A stretch of DNA of 64,000 nt from Acidobacteria bacterium UBA2999 (lineage in GTDB: Bacteria; Acidobacteriota; Vicinamibacteria; Vicinamibacterales; UBA2999), in contig DDZV01000044.1 of NCBI GenBank assembly GCA_002346475.1, positions 25,085 through 89,084 on the forward strand, read 5' to 3'. Every line of letters begins with the position of its first letter. Within the stretch, counting starts at the first letter, position 1. The notes below the pieces were generated by a model. That model did not search any database and was not told the DNA's origin. It saw only the letters and a program-made list of their open reading frames with translations. Position numbers and translations under genes: made by a program. Below are positions 1 to 8,579 of the stretch, in pieces.

Positions 1-494
1 CTTTTGCAGGCACACTAGCACTTGGCCGGACGTTTGAGCGTGAAGGAAAGTCTGAGACGCTTCGGGCGCTTCTTCTGGCACCTTGTGACCGCCCGGCAAT
101 TTACGTTGCGAAATTACTTGGCATGGTTGGATTGCTTATGGGGGCCGAGCTAATTTTAGTGCCGCTTGTTGCTTTGTTTTTCCAAGCACAGTTATTGGCT
201 CATCCATTCTGGTTAGGAGCGCTACTTGTGTCTGGGACGCTAGGTTATGCTGCTGTTGGAACTTTGTTTGCAGCAATGTTAGTCCGTGCACGCTCGCGGG
301 ACGTGTTGTTGCCAATTCTGTTGTATCCCATCACAATTCCAGTCATTATTGCCGGCGTACGTGGAACGGCAACGCTTCTTGACCCAGCTGGCGAGATAGC
401 AATGGTTAGGTTTTGGACAATGCTTCTGGTTACGTTTGATGCTGTATTTGTAGCACTTGCGCTATGGACTTTTGAAACTCTGATGACAGATTGA
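1..494 (+). CDS. ccmB: Heme exporter protein CcmB (5' end cut by window)
   Basis: Membrane subunit of the CcmAB ABC transporter that works with CcmC in System I cytochrome c maturation at the inner membrane. The reading frame is open from base 3. The partial protein begins with the typical CcmB cytoplasmic stretch, in which a GRTFERE segment is followed by ETLRALLLAPCDR. Hydrophobic helices follow to the stop at 494, including the conserved LLPILLYPITIPVIIAG core. The start codon lies upstream of the window, so an ATG at 123 is internal. ccmC follows after 10 bases, as in ordinary ccmABC operons. Confidence 0.93.
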   Translation, partial: FAGTLALGRTFEREGKSETLRALLLAPCDRPAIYVAKLLGMVGLLMGAELILVPLVALFFQAQLLAHPFWLGALLVSGTLGYAAVGTLFAAMLVRARSRDVLLPILLYPITIPVIIAGVRGTATLLDPAGEIAMVRFWTMLLVTFDAVFVALALWTFETLMTD

Positions 495-504
495 GGTGAT
501 CTGA

Positions 505-1161
505 ATGTCAACGTTGTTTACACCAGCTTCGGGTCTATGCGCGATCATGCTTGCTGCGACCCCATTGGTAATTGCGAGTGCGCCTTACGAGTCAACCATG
601 GGTCTTGTTCAGAAGATTTTTTACTACCACGTACCTTCTGCCTGGCTGATGATGTTAGCAGCTCTAGTAAGCGGAACTGCGAGTGGTTTCTATCTTTTTA
701 ATAAAAAGCTGAACTGGGATCGTATTGCAGTCGCTTCGGCAGAACTCATGGTTTTATTCGGAGCGATAGTATTGATTACAGGACCACTCTGGGGTCGAAA
801 AGCTTGGGGTGTCTGGTGGCAGTGGGATGCTAGGCTGACTTCTAGTTTGACAACATGGATGATTTTTTGTGCTTATCTTATTGTTCGAAGATTTGGAGGC
901 ATAGGATCGGAAAAACTAGCGGCAGGGTTAGCACTGTTTGGTTTGGCAAACGTACCATTTATCTATGTGTCCGTTAACTACTGGCGGACAATTCATCCGA
1001 CAACTAATGTGGTACCGACGTTACCTTTGTCGATGGGCGGACCTTTTTGGTTTTGTGCGTTGACTCTCTTGCTTCTTTATATCTTGTTCATGCAACTACG
1101 TATCAGGCTAGAAGAGCAGAGAAAGCAACTGGACGATCTCTATCTTGCCGTTGACAAATAA
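505..1161 (+). CDS. ccmC: Heme exporter protein CcmC
   Basis: Integral membrane protein of System I cytochrome c maturation; CcmC presents heme to the chaperone CcmE. The 218 residues contain the tryptophan-rich WWD signature (WGVWWQWD, residues about 101-108). The two histidines expected as external heme ligands are also present: H42 in YYHVPSAW and H164 in RTIHPTT. About six transmembrane helices are evident. A GAGGTGA Shine-Dalgarno sequence precedes the ATG at 505. The gene lies 10 bases behind ccmB. It is followed by a CcmD-like gene, but ccmE, ccmF and ccmH do not follow here. Confidence 0.95.
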   Translation: MSTLFTPASGLCAIMLAATPLVIASAPYESTMGLVQKIFYYHVPSAWLMMLAALVSGTASGFYLFNKKLNWDRIAVASAELMVLFGAIVLITGPLWGRKAWGVWWQWDARLTSSLTTWMIFCAYLIVRRFGGIGSEKLAAGLALFGLANVPFIYVSVNYWRTIHPTTNVVPTLPLSMGGPFWFCALTLLLLYILFMQLRIRLEEQRKQLDDLYLAVDK

Positions 1162-1183
1162 TATATCGATGGGGAGGTGTGCC

Positions 1184-1480
1184 ATGATGATTCAAAGAAT
1201 ACGTTTTTTGATTGGGGTTTTTTTACTTGTTTTTTCATTGGTAGTTCCACCTGTTGTTGCGTGGGCGCAGCAACCTGGTGAGCAGGTAGATGAGTTTGTT
1301 CCAATATCTGAGCTTCCTCCCGAAGATCAACTCCCAGCTGCGCCATTGCTTGTATCAGCGTATGCGTGCGTAGTGTTACTTCTTGGAGGCTACGTTTGGT
1401 CGGTGGGGAGGCGTTTATCAGGCGTTCAGGAAGAAATGAAGCGACTTGAGTTGAAAATCAAACAGGACGTTCACAACTGA
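1184..1480 (+). CDS. CcmD-like small membrane protein
   Basis: A 98-residue protein with an N-terminal hydrophobic segment that looks like a signal peptide ending near VVAWAQQ. An acidic linker follows, then one transmembrane helix (about residues 52-72), a basic YVWSVGRRL stretch and a short charged helix. This resembles CcmD and CcmD-like proteins, which hold CcmC and CcmE with the CcmAB transporter; the position right after ccmC supports that role. The ATG at 1184 was chosen because GGGGAGG lies 7 bases upstream. A frame-compatible start at 1145 would overlap ccmC and lacks such a site. The family assignment rests on topology and context rather than strong motifs. Confidence 0.7.
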   Translation: MMIQRIRFLIGVFLLVFSLVVPPVVAWAQQPGEQVDEFVPISELPPEDQLPAAPLLVSAYACVVLLLGGYVWSVGRRLSGVQEEMKRLELKIKQDVHN

Positions 1481-1638
1481 TGCCGAGTGCATCTCACTTT
1501 ATTTTCATTCCTGCTATTTTACTTTTAGGGGTTGTAATTGGTTGGATCTTAGGATCTAGGGCAGTGGCTGATGCGTATGCTGCTCAGGCAAAGAAATCTA
1601 GAGAATATCCTCAAGGTCCCAGCCAAAGAAGCAACTGA
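1480..1638 (+). CDS. 52-residue membrane protein at the end of the ccm cluster
   Basis: Small open frame whose ATG overlaps the stop of the CcmD-like gene (TGATG), the arrangement used throughout this window for coupled genes. The product is 52 residues: a hydrophobic helix at about residues 7-24 (IFIPAILLLGVVIGWILGS) followed by a short polar, basic tail rich in Ala, Lys and Ser. No named family is recognised. Translational coupling to the ccm genes suggests a part in cytochrome c maturation or membrane anchoring, which is inference. It converges on the phosphoesterase gene, leaving 20 bases between the two stops. Confidence 0.6.
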   Translation: MPSASHFIFIPAILLLGVVIGWILGSRAVADAYAAQAKKSREYPQGPSQRSN

Positions 1639-1658
1639 TTAATATTGTTACTCTCGTA

Positions 1659-2405
1659 TTAGTGTCCAAGGGCAAGTCTTTGAGAAAGTTCTGACGGTAG
1701 TCCGGCAGCAAGAATCTTAGCCTGGGCTTTTTCTATTTCATAGCTTACACGTCTCCATGTCACGATACCCGTCTCAGTGTCTACGAGACCCCATGCGGCC
1801 CATGGGTCTCCATCTCTTGGTTGTCCCACTGATCCAAAGTTCACAATAAAGTTACTGTGGTTGTTATTCGTGATCTTGATTTGGTAAGAGCGTTGGCTGA
1901 CATTCGCATATACGACTTTTTGATTGCGGAGTTCGTACATGGCTGGCACATGAGTATGCCCAAAGAGACAGAGCAGCCTACGTGACATTGCCAGTGATTT
2001 TTCGGCTACTGCGTCATCAAAAATATACACGTCCTCATCAAAAGGTGCTCCATGGCAAACCTCGACCAGTGAATCAATAATAACGGGGCCTGCAGGTAGT
2101 GCAGTCAGGAATTCTTTGTTTTCAGGAGTAAGTGTTTTTGCAGTCCATTCAATAGCTGCGCGTGCCTGTGAGTTGAAATGGTGACTCGGTTCAAGGCCTA
2201 CTGCGACTTTGTCATGATTGCCTCTGATGATGGAAAGATTGTCAATTTCTCGAATTCGTTCAATCACTAAATTCGGGTCAGCCCCGTACCCAACTAGGTC
2301 TCCTAGTACAAGGATACGATCAAAATCACACTTTTTGATATCAGTCAGTACTGCGTCAATAGCTTCGAGATTTGCATGTACATCACTTAGGACAGCATAT
2401 TTCAT
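1659..2405 (-). CDS. Metallophosphoesterase, YfcE/MJ0936-like
   Basis: Calcineurin-like phosphoesterase of 248 residues. All metal-binding blocks are present in order: DVH (8-10), GDLVGYG (35-41), GNHD (62-65), a CHG at 117-119 and GHTH (149-152). Such proteins use two divalent metals to cleave phosphodiesters; the natural substrate cannot be told from sequence. The start at 2405 was preferred over one 15 bases further up because its ATG overlaps the aroK stop as TGATG. It is the last gene of an aroA-aroK-phosphoesterase operon. Confidence 0.85.
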   Translation of the reverse strand: MKYAVLSDVHANLEAIDAVLTDIKKCDFDRILVLGDLVGYGADPNLVIERIREIDNLSIIRGNHDKVAVGLEPSHHFNSQARAAIEWTAKTLTPENKEFLTALPAGPVIIDSLVEVCHGAPFDEDVYIFDDAVAEKSLAMSRRLLCLFGHTHVPAMYELRNQKVVYANVSQRSYQIKITNNNHSNFIVNFGSVGQPRDGDPWAAWGLVDTETGIVTWRRVSYEIEKAQAKILAAGLPSELSQRLALGH

Positions 2406-2902
2406 CAGGAACCTATCCACGTGAGCAACTGCTTTACTATTTCAGAAACTGGTTGACTGCTATCGATACGAATATGAGCTTCTTGGTAGTTAGCTTGTCT
2501 GCGGAGATAGAGCTGTTCAAGTTGAATTCGATTGTTGGCGAGTGGGCGTTTACCGTCAGAAGAGATGCGGTGGATTACATCATCAAAAGGGAGGTCAAGC
2601 CATGCAGCTGAGGCTGCTGAAAGGATCGCTTCTCGGTTCTCAGTATCTATAAATGTACCTCCCCCTGTTGCCACGACAATGTTGGACTGAGATAAAAGAT
2701 CTGCGAGGACCTCTCGTTCGACACGTCGGAAATAGGCCTCCCCTTCATCTGCAAAGATTGAAGCAATAGAGCGGTTTTCACGAGCTTCAACAAGCTCGTC
2801 CATATCTTCTGCTTGCCACCCAATTTGTTTTGCCAGGTTTCGAGCTATAGTAGATTTTCCAGCTCCCATGAAACCAACGAGATAGAGGCTATGTATTTTC
2901 AC
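2405..2902 (-). CDS. aroK: Shikimate kinase
   Basis: Phosphorylates shikimate with ATP to shikimate 3-phosphate, the step before EPSP synthase in aromatic amino acid synthesis. The 165-residue length is normal. The P-loop GFMGAGKST lies at residues 10-18, the shikimate-binding DMDELVE at 33-39, an arginine-containing FRRVE near 58-62 and the GGG loop at 80-82. It overlaps aroA upstream by 4 bases and the phosphoesterase downstream, so the three genes are probably translated from one message. Confidence 0.95.
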   Translation of the reverse strand: MKIHSLYLVGFMGAGKSTIARNLAKQIGWQAEDMDELVEARENRSIASIFADEGEAYFRRVEREVLADLLSQSNIVVATGGGTFIDTENREAILSAASAAWLDLPFDDVIHRISSDGKRPLANNRIQLEQLYLRRQANYQEAHIRIDSSQPVSEIVKQLLTWIGS

Positions 2903-4224
2903 TGACCTAATGCTTCAAGAACGCCAAAGAAGCCAGGATACGATACGCTGGCAACTGTAGCATCTTCGATAGTAGAAGGACCAACGGCCCCGAGTGCGGC
3001 GACAGCAAAGGCCATGGCTAGTCGATGATCTCCATACGCGTTAGCACGGCCTCCAGTTAATTTCTTATTCCCTTGGACATGAAAACCATCTTCAAATTCC
3101 TCAATTTCAGCACCTAAGCAACGCAAGCCTTTCGCGAGCAGTGATATTCGGTCACTTTCTTTAACCCGTAATTCCTGAGCACCCCTTACCAAAAGTTCGC
3201 CACCTTGTGTTGCGAGGGCTGCCAGTGCTGGCAGTTCATCAATGAGACCTGGAACCTCCGACGGCATGATTTCTACTTTTTTCAAAAGACCATAGCGAAT
3301 ACGAATAGTTCCGGATGGTTCGCCGCCCAGGGACTCTAAGATTTCAGTTTCTACTAACGCTCCCATACGTTCCAACACTTGGAGAATTGCAGTTCTCGTT
3401 GGATTGAGTCCAACGCTAAAAATCGTTACATCAGATTTAGGGAGCGCTGCGGCCGCTGCCATCACAAAGGCTGCTGAGGAAATGTCGCCAGGGACTCTGA
3501 GTGTTAGGGCTTTGAGATTTTGACGCCCAGCAAGTAAGACCTCATTGTCCTTATGTTCAATTTTGACACCGAAGGCTTCAAGGGCAAGTTCAGTGTGATT
3601 ACGGGTTTGGATCGACTCATGTACTGACGTTACACCCTCTGCATGAAGGCCAGCTAAAAGGACAGCGCTTTTGACTTGAGCGCTTGAGGTGTCAGTTTTA
3701 AATATGATTGGTTTCAGTTCATTGGTTCCATTCACAGTCAATGGAGGTCGACCATTGGTTGCTTTGATACTGGCACCCATTCGTTCTAATGGCACAATGA
3801 CCCTATTCATAGGTCGTTGTCGCAGAGATTTGTCTCCGTCTAAAAGACTTTGAAAAGAGTGTGCTGCGAGTATCCCAGTAAGCATTCGCATTGTTGAACC
3901 AGAATTTCCAGCATCTAATGGTGCGCTCGGTTGAGTGAAGCCACCTAAACCTCGACCCTCAATGCGGATTTCAGGTCCTCCATGTTCTCCAGCATCAGGA
4001 CCAAGATTCTTCCCTTGACTTATATTGATTGGCACACCCAAGGCGGCTAAACATTGCAGTGTCGAGGCACAATCGAGACCCTCGGAATAGTTCTTAATAG
4101 TCGTGCTACCAGTTGCGAGTGCTGCTAGCAAGGCGTAGCGGTGCGAAATCGACTTGTCTCCAGGAATCACCATCCTTCCCTGCAAACGTGTGGCTGGATA
4201 GATTGTTACGTCGTCGGAAGACAT
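2899..4224 (-). CDS. aroA: 3-phosphoshikimate 1-carboxyvinyltransferase (EPSP synthase)
   Basis: Joins phosphoenolpyruvate to shikimate 3-phosphate, sixth step of the shikimate pathway, in the cytoplasm. The 441 residues show the N-terminal PGDKSISHR signature (21-29), the NSGSTMR PEP-binding segment, a PGDISSAAF segment and the C-terminal KESDR and GDHRLAMA blocks. The ATG at 4224 starts only 6 bases after a TATAGT hexamer, with no Shine-Dalgarno site, so the operon may have a leaderless message. It is divergent from the RsbW-like gene. Confidence 0.97.
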   Translation of the reverse strand: MSSDDVTIYPATRLQGRMVIPGDKSISHRYALLAALATGSTTIKNYSEGLDCASTLQCLAALGVPINISQGKNLGPDAGEHGGPEIRIEGRGLGGFTQPSAPLDAGNSGSTMRMLTGILAAHSFQSLLDGDKSLRQRPMNRVIVPLERMGASIKATNGRPPLTVNGTNELKPIIFKTDTSSAQVKSAVLLAGLHAEGVTSVHESIQTRNHTELALEAFGVKIEHKDNEVLLAGRQNLKALTLRVPGDISSAAFVMAAAAALPKSDVTIFSVGLNPTRTAILQVLERMGALVETEILESLGGEPSGTIRIRYGLLKKVEIMPSEVPGLIDELPALAALATQGGELLVRGAQELRVKESDRISLLAKGLRCLGAEIEEFEDGFHVQGNKKLTGGRANAYGDHRLAMAFAVAALGAVGPSTIEDATVASVSYPGFFGVLEALGQ

Positions 4225-4230
4225 ACAGTG

Positions 4231-4236
4231 ACTATA
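4231..4236 (-). promoter_or_regulatory. -10 element of aroA, close to the start codon
   Basis: Read on the minus strand, TATAGT is followed by six bases and then the aroA ATG. Transcription usually begins 6-8 bases after the -10 hexamer, so the first nucleotide would be at or next to the ATG. No clear -35 was seen. Confidence 0.45.
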
Positions 4237-4265
4237 GCAGGTGCACTCGTTAGTCTGTCAGTGGC

Positions 4266-4271
4266 TATAAT
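4266..4271 (+). promoter_or_regulatory. -10 element of the RsbW-like gene
   Basis: Perfect TATAAT, ten bases before the ATG at 4282, with no purine-rich ribosome site between. It lies in a 57-base divergent region that also holds the aroA -10 element. A -35 is not obvious. Confidence 0.4.
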
Positions 4272-4281
4272 TATTATTTTA

Positions 4282-4722
4282 ATGGACAACAAAGATACAG
4301 TTCAGCTTGATTTTTGCAGTGCGCTTGGCATGCTTGATTTAGTGCAAGGTGTTTGCCATCACCTAGGCAAGCTTGTGGGTTTTGATGAAGATTCTGTGCA
4401 TTGGGTTGGGGTGGCAGTACGTGAATCAGTAATCAATGCTATTAAGCATGGCAATGCTGGTGATGAATCTAAGCGTGTGCAAGTGGAGTTCACGTATTCA
4501 CTTGAGAATCCAAGCGATGGCTTGGAGATCTTAGTTCGAGACGAAGGCGCTGGTTTTGATCCTGCCAATTTACCAGACCCGCTTGCTTCAGAGAATTTGT
4601 CGAAGACTAGTGGTCGGGGAGTCTTTTTAATGCGAAAATTTATGGATGAAGTCGAATGGTTTTGTTTGCCAGAAGGTGGTATGGAAGTTCGTATGAGTAA
4701 GCGTTGTACTCCAAAGGTGTAA
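4282..4722 (+). CDS. RsbW-like anti-sigma / HATPase_c protein
   Basis: A 146-residue GHKL-type ATPase domain standing alone, as in RsbW/SpoIIAB serine kinases that hold sigma factors or phosphorylate anti-sigma antagonists. The N box is ESVINAIKHGN (48-58), the G1 box DEGAGFDP (87-94) and the G2-like GRGVFLM (111-117). The start at 4282 avoids a long overlap with aroA. A cognate sigma factor or STAS-domain antagonist is not nearby, so the partner is unknown. The inositol monophosphatase gene begins 7 bases after its stop. Confidence 0.8.
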   Translation: MDNKDTVQLDFCSALGMLDLVQGVCHHLGKLVGFDEDSVHWVGVAVRESVINAIKHGNAGDESKRVQVEFTYSLENPSDGLEILVRDEGAGFDPANLPDPLASENLSKTSGRGVFLMRKFMDEVEWFCLPEGGMEVRMSKRCTPKV

Positions 4723-4729
4723 TTCTCAA

Positions 4730-5563
4730 TTGACACCTCAGCTTAGTTTTGAGAGCGCATCTGATTCGTCAGTGGATCCTCTGTTTTTAGAGACAGCAGT
4801 TGAAATTGTTTTGGAAGCGGGGAGACTCCATCTGAAAGGTCTGGAGTCTGGTTTTACTGTTGATAAAAAGGGCACCATTGATTTAGTAACGGAAGTCGAT
4901 CGCGCTTGCGAACAAATGTTTCGGAAGATAATCATTGAAAGATTTCCAGACCATGACATTTTGGCAGAGGAGTTTGGATGCCACGCAGCACAATCAGAGC
5001 CTTCTCGCTATCGTTGGATCTTTGATCCACTTGATGGAACTACAAACTATACGCATGGACTGCCAATTTTTTGTGCATCTTTAGCGTTAGAAATTGACAA
5101 GCGCACTGTAATCGGTGTGGTTTATGACCCCTCACGTCGTGAGCTTTTTACTGCAGAACGTGGGAAGGGTGCGTTTTTAAATGGTTCGGCTTTGCACGTT
5201 TCGCAGGTAGCTAATCTTGTTGAAGGATTGCTAGTTACAGGGTTTCCTTATGATGTACATGAGCGAGTCGAGGAGATGACTAGACTTTTTGGAGCTTTTC
5301 TTGGGCAAGCTCGGGCAGTACGACGTTTGGGATCAGCTGCGCTAGACCTTTGTTATATCGCAGCGGGTCGTTTTGATGGTTTTTGGGAACAAAGCCTGAA
5401 GCCTTGGGATGTTTCAGCTGGAGGACTTCTAGTTGAAGAGGCCGGGGGGCTTGTGACGGGCATGGATGGATCGCTATTTGAGTCAACAGCGGGGCACTTG
5501 GTTGCATCAAATGGACAACTACATAAAAAGATTCTTGAGGTTATTGCCTCGGTGAATGTTTAG
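4730..5563 (+). CDS. suhB: Inositol-1-monophosphatase family protein
   Basis: Mg2+-dependent phosphatase of the IMPase/SuhB family, hydrolysing myo-inositol 1-phosphate or a related sugar phosphate. The length of 277 residues is typical. Metal ligands are visible as EE at 80-81, the WIFDPLDGTTN block (96-106) and the second signature WDVSAGG (226-232) with D227. The annotated start is TTG; an in-frame GTG about 42 bases later is an alternative because IMPases often begin near FLETAVEIV. Substrate is not fixed by sequence, so the symbol means family membership. Confidence 0.85.
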   Translation: MTPQLSFESASDSSVDPLFLETAVEIVLEAGRLHLKGLESGFTVDKKGTIDLVTEVDRACEQMFRKIIIERFPDHDILAEEFGCHAAQSEPSRYRWIFDPLDGTTNYTHGLPIFCASLALEIDKRTVIGVVYDPSRRELFTAERGKGAFLNGSALHVSQVANLVEGLLVTGFPYDVHERVEEMTRLFGAFLGQARAVRRLGSAALDLCYIAAGRFDGFWEQSLKPWDVSAGGLLVEEAGGLVTGMDGSLFESTAGHLVASNGQLHKKILEVIASVNV

Positions 5564-5638
5564 TGCTTTTGTGTCACGATAAATTGGTTTGTCTGCGTCG
5601 ATATTTGATTACATGGTGAAACTTGGAGTTAGCTGTCG

Positions 5639-6235
5639 GTGAGTTCCTTTATTAGTTCACTCTACACATTAGCGGTTTCAATTGGTGGCTTTGGGCTATT
5701 AGGAGTTGCATTTATTGATTCTTCTTTTGTCTCATTGCCACAAATTAACGATGTTCTAGTTGTGGTGATGATCACACACAACGAAGCATTGATGCTGTAT
5801 TACGTCATAATGGCGACATTAGGCTCTGTTGGTGGTTGTTACGTTATTTACTATATGGCGAATCGAGGAGGCGAGGCATTTCTACAAAGACGTGTGAAAG
5901 CGGCGCGGATGACTCGTGTAATAGGACTCTACGAACGACATGGTGCGATGGCATTAGTTGTTGCAGGGCTGTTGCCGCCACCTGCACCATTTAAGTTGTT
6001 TGTTCTACTGGCAGGTGTAGCGGGGGTTCGACGACGGCAATTCATTACTTCTGTATTTGTAGCCAGAGGGATCCGTTATCTTGCTCTTGGGGTCCTCGCT
6101 GTTGCGTACGGCGACGCTGCGATGGCACTAATGCGAAATTATGGTCGAGAGGTTGCATTGGGGCTCGTTGGAGTTCTGCTTTGTGGATGGGTAGGACTAT
6201 GGTTTTGGAGGCGTTCGAAGATTGAGAAGAAATAA
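5639..6235 (+). CDS. YqaA/DedA-like membrane protein (VTT domain)
   Basis: Polytopic inner-membrane protein of 198 residues with about five hydrophobic segments. The region GLLGVAFIDSSFVSLPQINDVLVV matches the start of the VTT (DedA/SNARE-associated) domain, and a glycine- and proline-rich LLPPPAPFKLFVLLAGVAG segment sits in the middle as in YqaA proteins. DedA proteins act in lipid carrier flipping and envelope homeostasis; the role of this shorter branch is not settled. The start is GTG with GGAG about 11 bases upstream. dtd follows after 6 bases. Confidence 0.75.
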   Translation: MSSFISSLYTLAVSIGGFGLLGVAFIDSSFVSLPQINDVLVVVMITHNEALMLYYVIMATLGSVGGCYVIYYMANRGGEAFLQRRVKAARMTRVIGLYERHGAMALVVAGLLPPPAPFKLFVLLAGVAGVRRRQFITSVFVARGIRYLALGVLAVAYGDAAMALMRNYGREVALGLVGVLLCGWVGLWFWRRSKIEKK

Positions 6236-6241
6236 CTCCTC

Positions 6242-6694
6242 ATGAGAGCTCTTGTTCAGCGTGTAGCAAAAGCTCGGGTTCGAGTAGATGAACGTATCAT
6301 TGGAGAGATTGGGCACGGGTTGCTGCTTTTCGTGGGAGTTTCAAATGATGATACGGAAAAAGACGTTGATTATATAGTTGCAAAAGTCCCTGTTTTACGT
6401 GTTTTTGAGGGGAGAGATGGTCAACCAATGGATCGGTCTTTATGTGACGTTGGTGGCAGTGTTCTAGTTGTTTCACAGTTCACATTGTTTGCGAAGACTC
6501 ATGGCCAGCGCCGACCGTCATTTTTAGAGGCGGCACCATCTGAGAAGGCGCAAGAACTCTACGACAAGCTCGTGAGACAATTGCAGGCAATGAATATTAA
6601 TGTTGCAACTGGGAAGTTTCGCGCCATGATGCAAGTCGAGCTTGTTAATGACGGTCCTGTAACAATTCTTATTGATAGTCAATCGAAGCGTTAA
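6242..6694 (+). CDS. dtd: D-aminoacyl-tRNA deacylase
   Basis: Removes D-amino acids from mischarged tRNA in the cytoplasm. The 150-residue protein starts with the usual MRALVQRV. It carries the SQFTL active-site motif (78-82) and the gly-cisPro loop NDGPVT (136-141), which reads chirality of the substrate. Length and motif spacing match the DTD1 family. It begins 6 bases after the YqaA-like gene, probably in the same operon. Confidence 0.96.
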   Translation: MRALVQRVAKARVRVDERIIGEIGHGLLLFVGVSNDDTEKDVDYIVAKVPVLRVFEGRDGQPMDRSLCDVGGSVLVVSQFTLFAKTHGQRRPSFLEAAPSEKAQELYDKLVRQLQAMNINVATGKFRAMMQVELVNDGPVTILIDSQSKR

Positions 6695-6728
6695 TTCACG
6701 GAGTCAGCATTAGTTGGAGAGTTGATTG

Positions 6729-7595
6729 ATGCGATTTATTCAGAAGGCAATCTTTGTTGGGCTATGTGTAGGGGTTTTGATGTCTACAAGTGTGCAAGCT
6801 CAGCAGAGACCTTTAGTGACTGAAGATCCAGAGCCAGTTGGTGCTGGGCGTGTGTTGTTAGAAGCAGGGCTAGATTACAACCGAGATGTGCTCTTTCCAG
6901 TTTCTGGATTGACAGGTAATCTTACGAAGTTTCCTTTAATTGGAATCAGTTTTGGCGTTGGCTCCATTACTGAGATTCAGATTGATGGTGGCCTGCGGAA
7001 CAGCCTCAGCATTACGAACAGGGCTCAGGCTCCACTTTCCTCACTTGTAACTGCTACTGGAGACAAAACATCGAGCGTTGAGGACATTGTCATAGGAGCT
7101 AAAGTAAGAATTGCTGGCGAAGGGATGGCACGGCCTAGTATCGGAGCAAGATTTGCAACTAGGTTGCCAAACGCATCAAATGAAAGTGGCATTGGGCTTG
7201 ATACGATAGATTTTTTTTCATCCCTTCTTCTAGGAAAGACAATTCAGTCAGTGCGTGTTGTTGGAAATATTGGGCTTGGAATTCTTAGCGATCCTACACA
7301 GGGGAATCGTCAAAATGATGTTTTAACCTACGGTGTGTCATTTGCGAGAGCATTAACTGATACCACAGAAATTGTAGGAGAAATAAATGGTCGGATTAGT
7401 ACCCGCGAAGGAACTCCTCCACCGGGTACTGAATCACGTTCGGTCCTTCGTTTCGGTGGGCGTTATACGCGTGGGATGTTGAGAGTGGATGCCGGGCTTC
7501 TTCTTGGCCTCACATCTATGGCCAATATTTCCAATGGTGTTGGTTTTACAACTGGTTTCACATACGTTTTTAACAATTCACATCAACTTCCATAA
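6729..7595 (+). CDS. Exported protein, probable outer-membrane beta-barrel
   Basis: A 288-residue protein with a signal peptide whose cleavage site is probably after SVQAQ (about residue 26). The rest alternates short amphipathic strands with glycine- and aromatic-rich turns and ends in a barrel-like strand (GFTTGFTYVFNN), which suggests an outer-membrane beta-barrel or transporter-type barrel. The start is the ATG at 6729, preceded by TTGGAGAG. The stop overlaps the first base of dapF. No specific family name is justified and the cargo is unknown. Confidence 0.6.
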   Translation: MRFIQKAIFVGLCVGVLMSTSVQAQQRPLVTEDPEPVGAGRVLLEAGLDYNRDVLFPVSGLTGNLTKFPLIGISFGVGSITEIQIDGGLRNSLSITNRAQAPLSSLVTATGDKTSSVEDIVIGAKVRIAGEGMARPSIGARFATRLPNASNESGIGLDTIDFFSSLLLGKTIQSVRVVGNIGLGILSDPTQGNRQNDVLTYGVSFARALTDTTEIVGEINGRISTREGTPPPGTESRSVLRFGGRYTRGMLRVDAGLLLGLTSMANISNGVGFTTGFTYVFNNSHQLP

Positions 7596-8398
7596 TGCCA
7601 GTCCTTCCGATAGTCAAAGCAGATGCTTATGGCAATGATTTTCTGCTCCTGGCGAAGGAGCATGCCTCAGCAGACATCAGGGGTCTAGTAAAGTTATTAT
7701 GCGATCGTCACAGAGGTCTTGGGGCGGACGGGCTTATTTTGTACAGCTTCAATAAGCAAACAGTGTCTATGGCCCTCTTCAATGCGGATGGCAGTTCTTC
7801 TGAGTTGTCTGGTAATGGTCTGCGTTGTCTTGCCGCTTTCGTATTACGAGGAAGGTTATTCGAAGGAAACGAATCAGAGTCAGTGGTTACCGTAGTTACC
7901 GATGCAGGAACAAAAAGTCTTGAGCTTTTAAAGCAAGAGGGTGACAAATACTATTTCCGTGCTTCACTTGGTCTTCCAAAGAACGTCAGGCAGGTTGAGA
8001 TATCTGTCTCGAATCGTTCTGTTCTTGCAACCGTATTGTCAGTTGGCAATCCGCAGTGTGTCGTGCTGGGGCCTCTTCCGGACAAGGAAACATTCAATGC
8101 ACTCGCACCAGCATTATCAACGCATCAGGAATTTCCGGCTGGTACAAATGTGGAATTTGCTGAAGTTGAGAATCCAGGACGTGTGCGTATTTTGATCTGG
8201 GAACGTGGGGTAGGGGTCACTAGCTCATCCGGTACGGGGGCCTCTGCCTCTGCAGTCGCTGCTGCGATTTACGGAGGCGCGAAGCGGACGGTTGATGTAG
8301 TAGCGCCTGGGGGCACCCAGAATGTTGAATGGCGCGATGATGGCATCTACTTAAGTGGTTGGGCTGAAGTAACTTTTGAAGGAAGCTACGAAATTTAG
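7595..8398 (+). CDS. dapF: Diaminopimelate epimerase family protein with Ser at both catalytic Cys positions
   Basis: By overall sequence this is DapF, which interconverts LL- and meso-diaminopimelate for lysine and peptidoglycan synthesis. It has 267 residues, an early DAYGNDF block (10-16), FNADGS (62-67), GNPQCV (151-156) and the ERG block (203-205). Known DapF enzymes use two cysteines as acid and base, in CGNG and in the ACGSG/ACGTG loop. Here those positions read SGNG (S72) and SSGTG (S212). Either this is a serine-using variant subfamily, or it acts on another substrate or is inactive. Family is clear; activity is uncertain. Confidence 0.8.
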   Translation: MPVLPIVKADAYGNDFLLLAKEHASADIRGLVKLLCDRHRGLGADGLILYSFNKQTVSMALFNADGSSSELSGNGLRCLAAFVLRGRLFEGNESESVVTVVTDAGTKSLELLKQEGDKYYFRASLGLPKNVRQVEISVSNRSVLATVLSVGNPQCVVLGPLPDKETFNALAPALSTHQEFPAGTNVEFAEVENPGRVRILIWERGVGVTSSSGTGASASAVAAAIYGGAKRTVDVVAPGGTQNVEWRDDGIYLSGWAEVTFEGSYEI

Positions 8399-8579
8399 TT
8401 TGACCAAGTTGCTTGTTGAATAATCTCTAGCTAGGCGATTTTCACGTATTCTAATTATCCAGAGTTGAATGCAGCTAGGCATATGTAGCATTAGCTGTAT
8501 AGAAAGTAGATTGTTTGTAGTGAGAAGTCTGCTGTGGTGGTTATAGAGAAGCTACGTGGTGGGCTAAGATGGATTTCTT

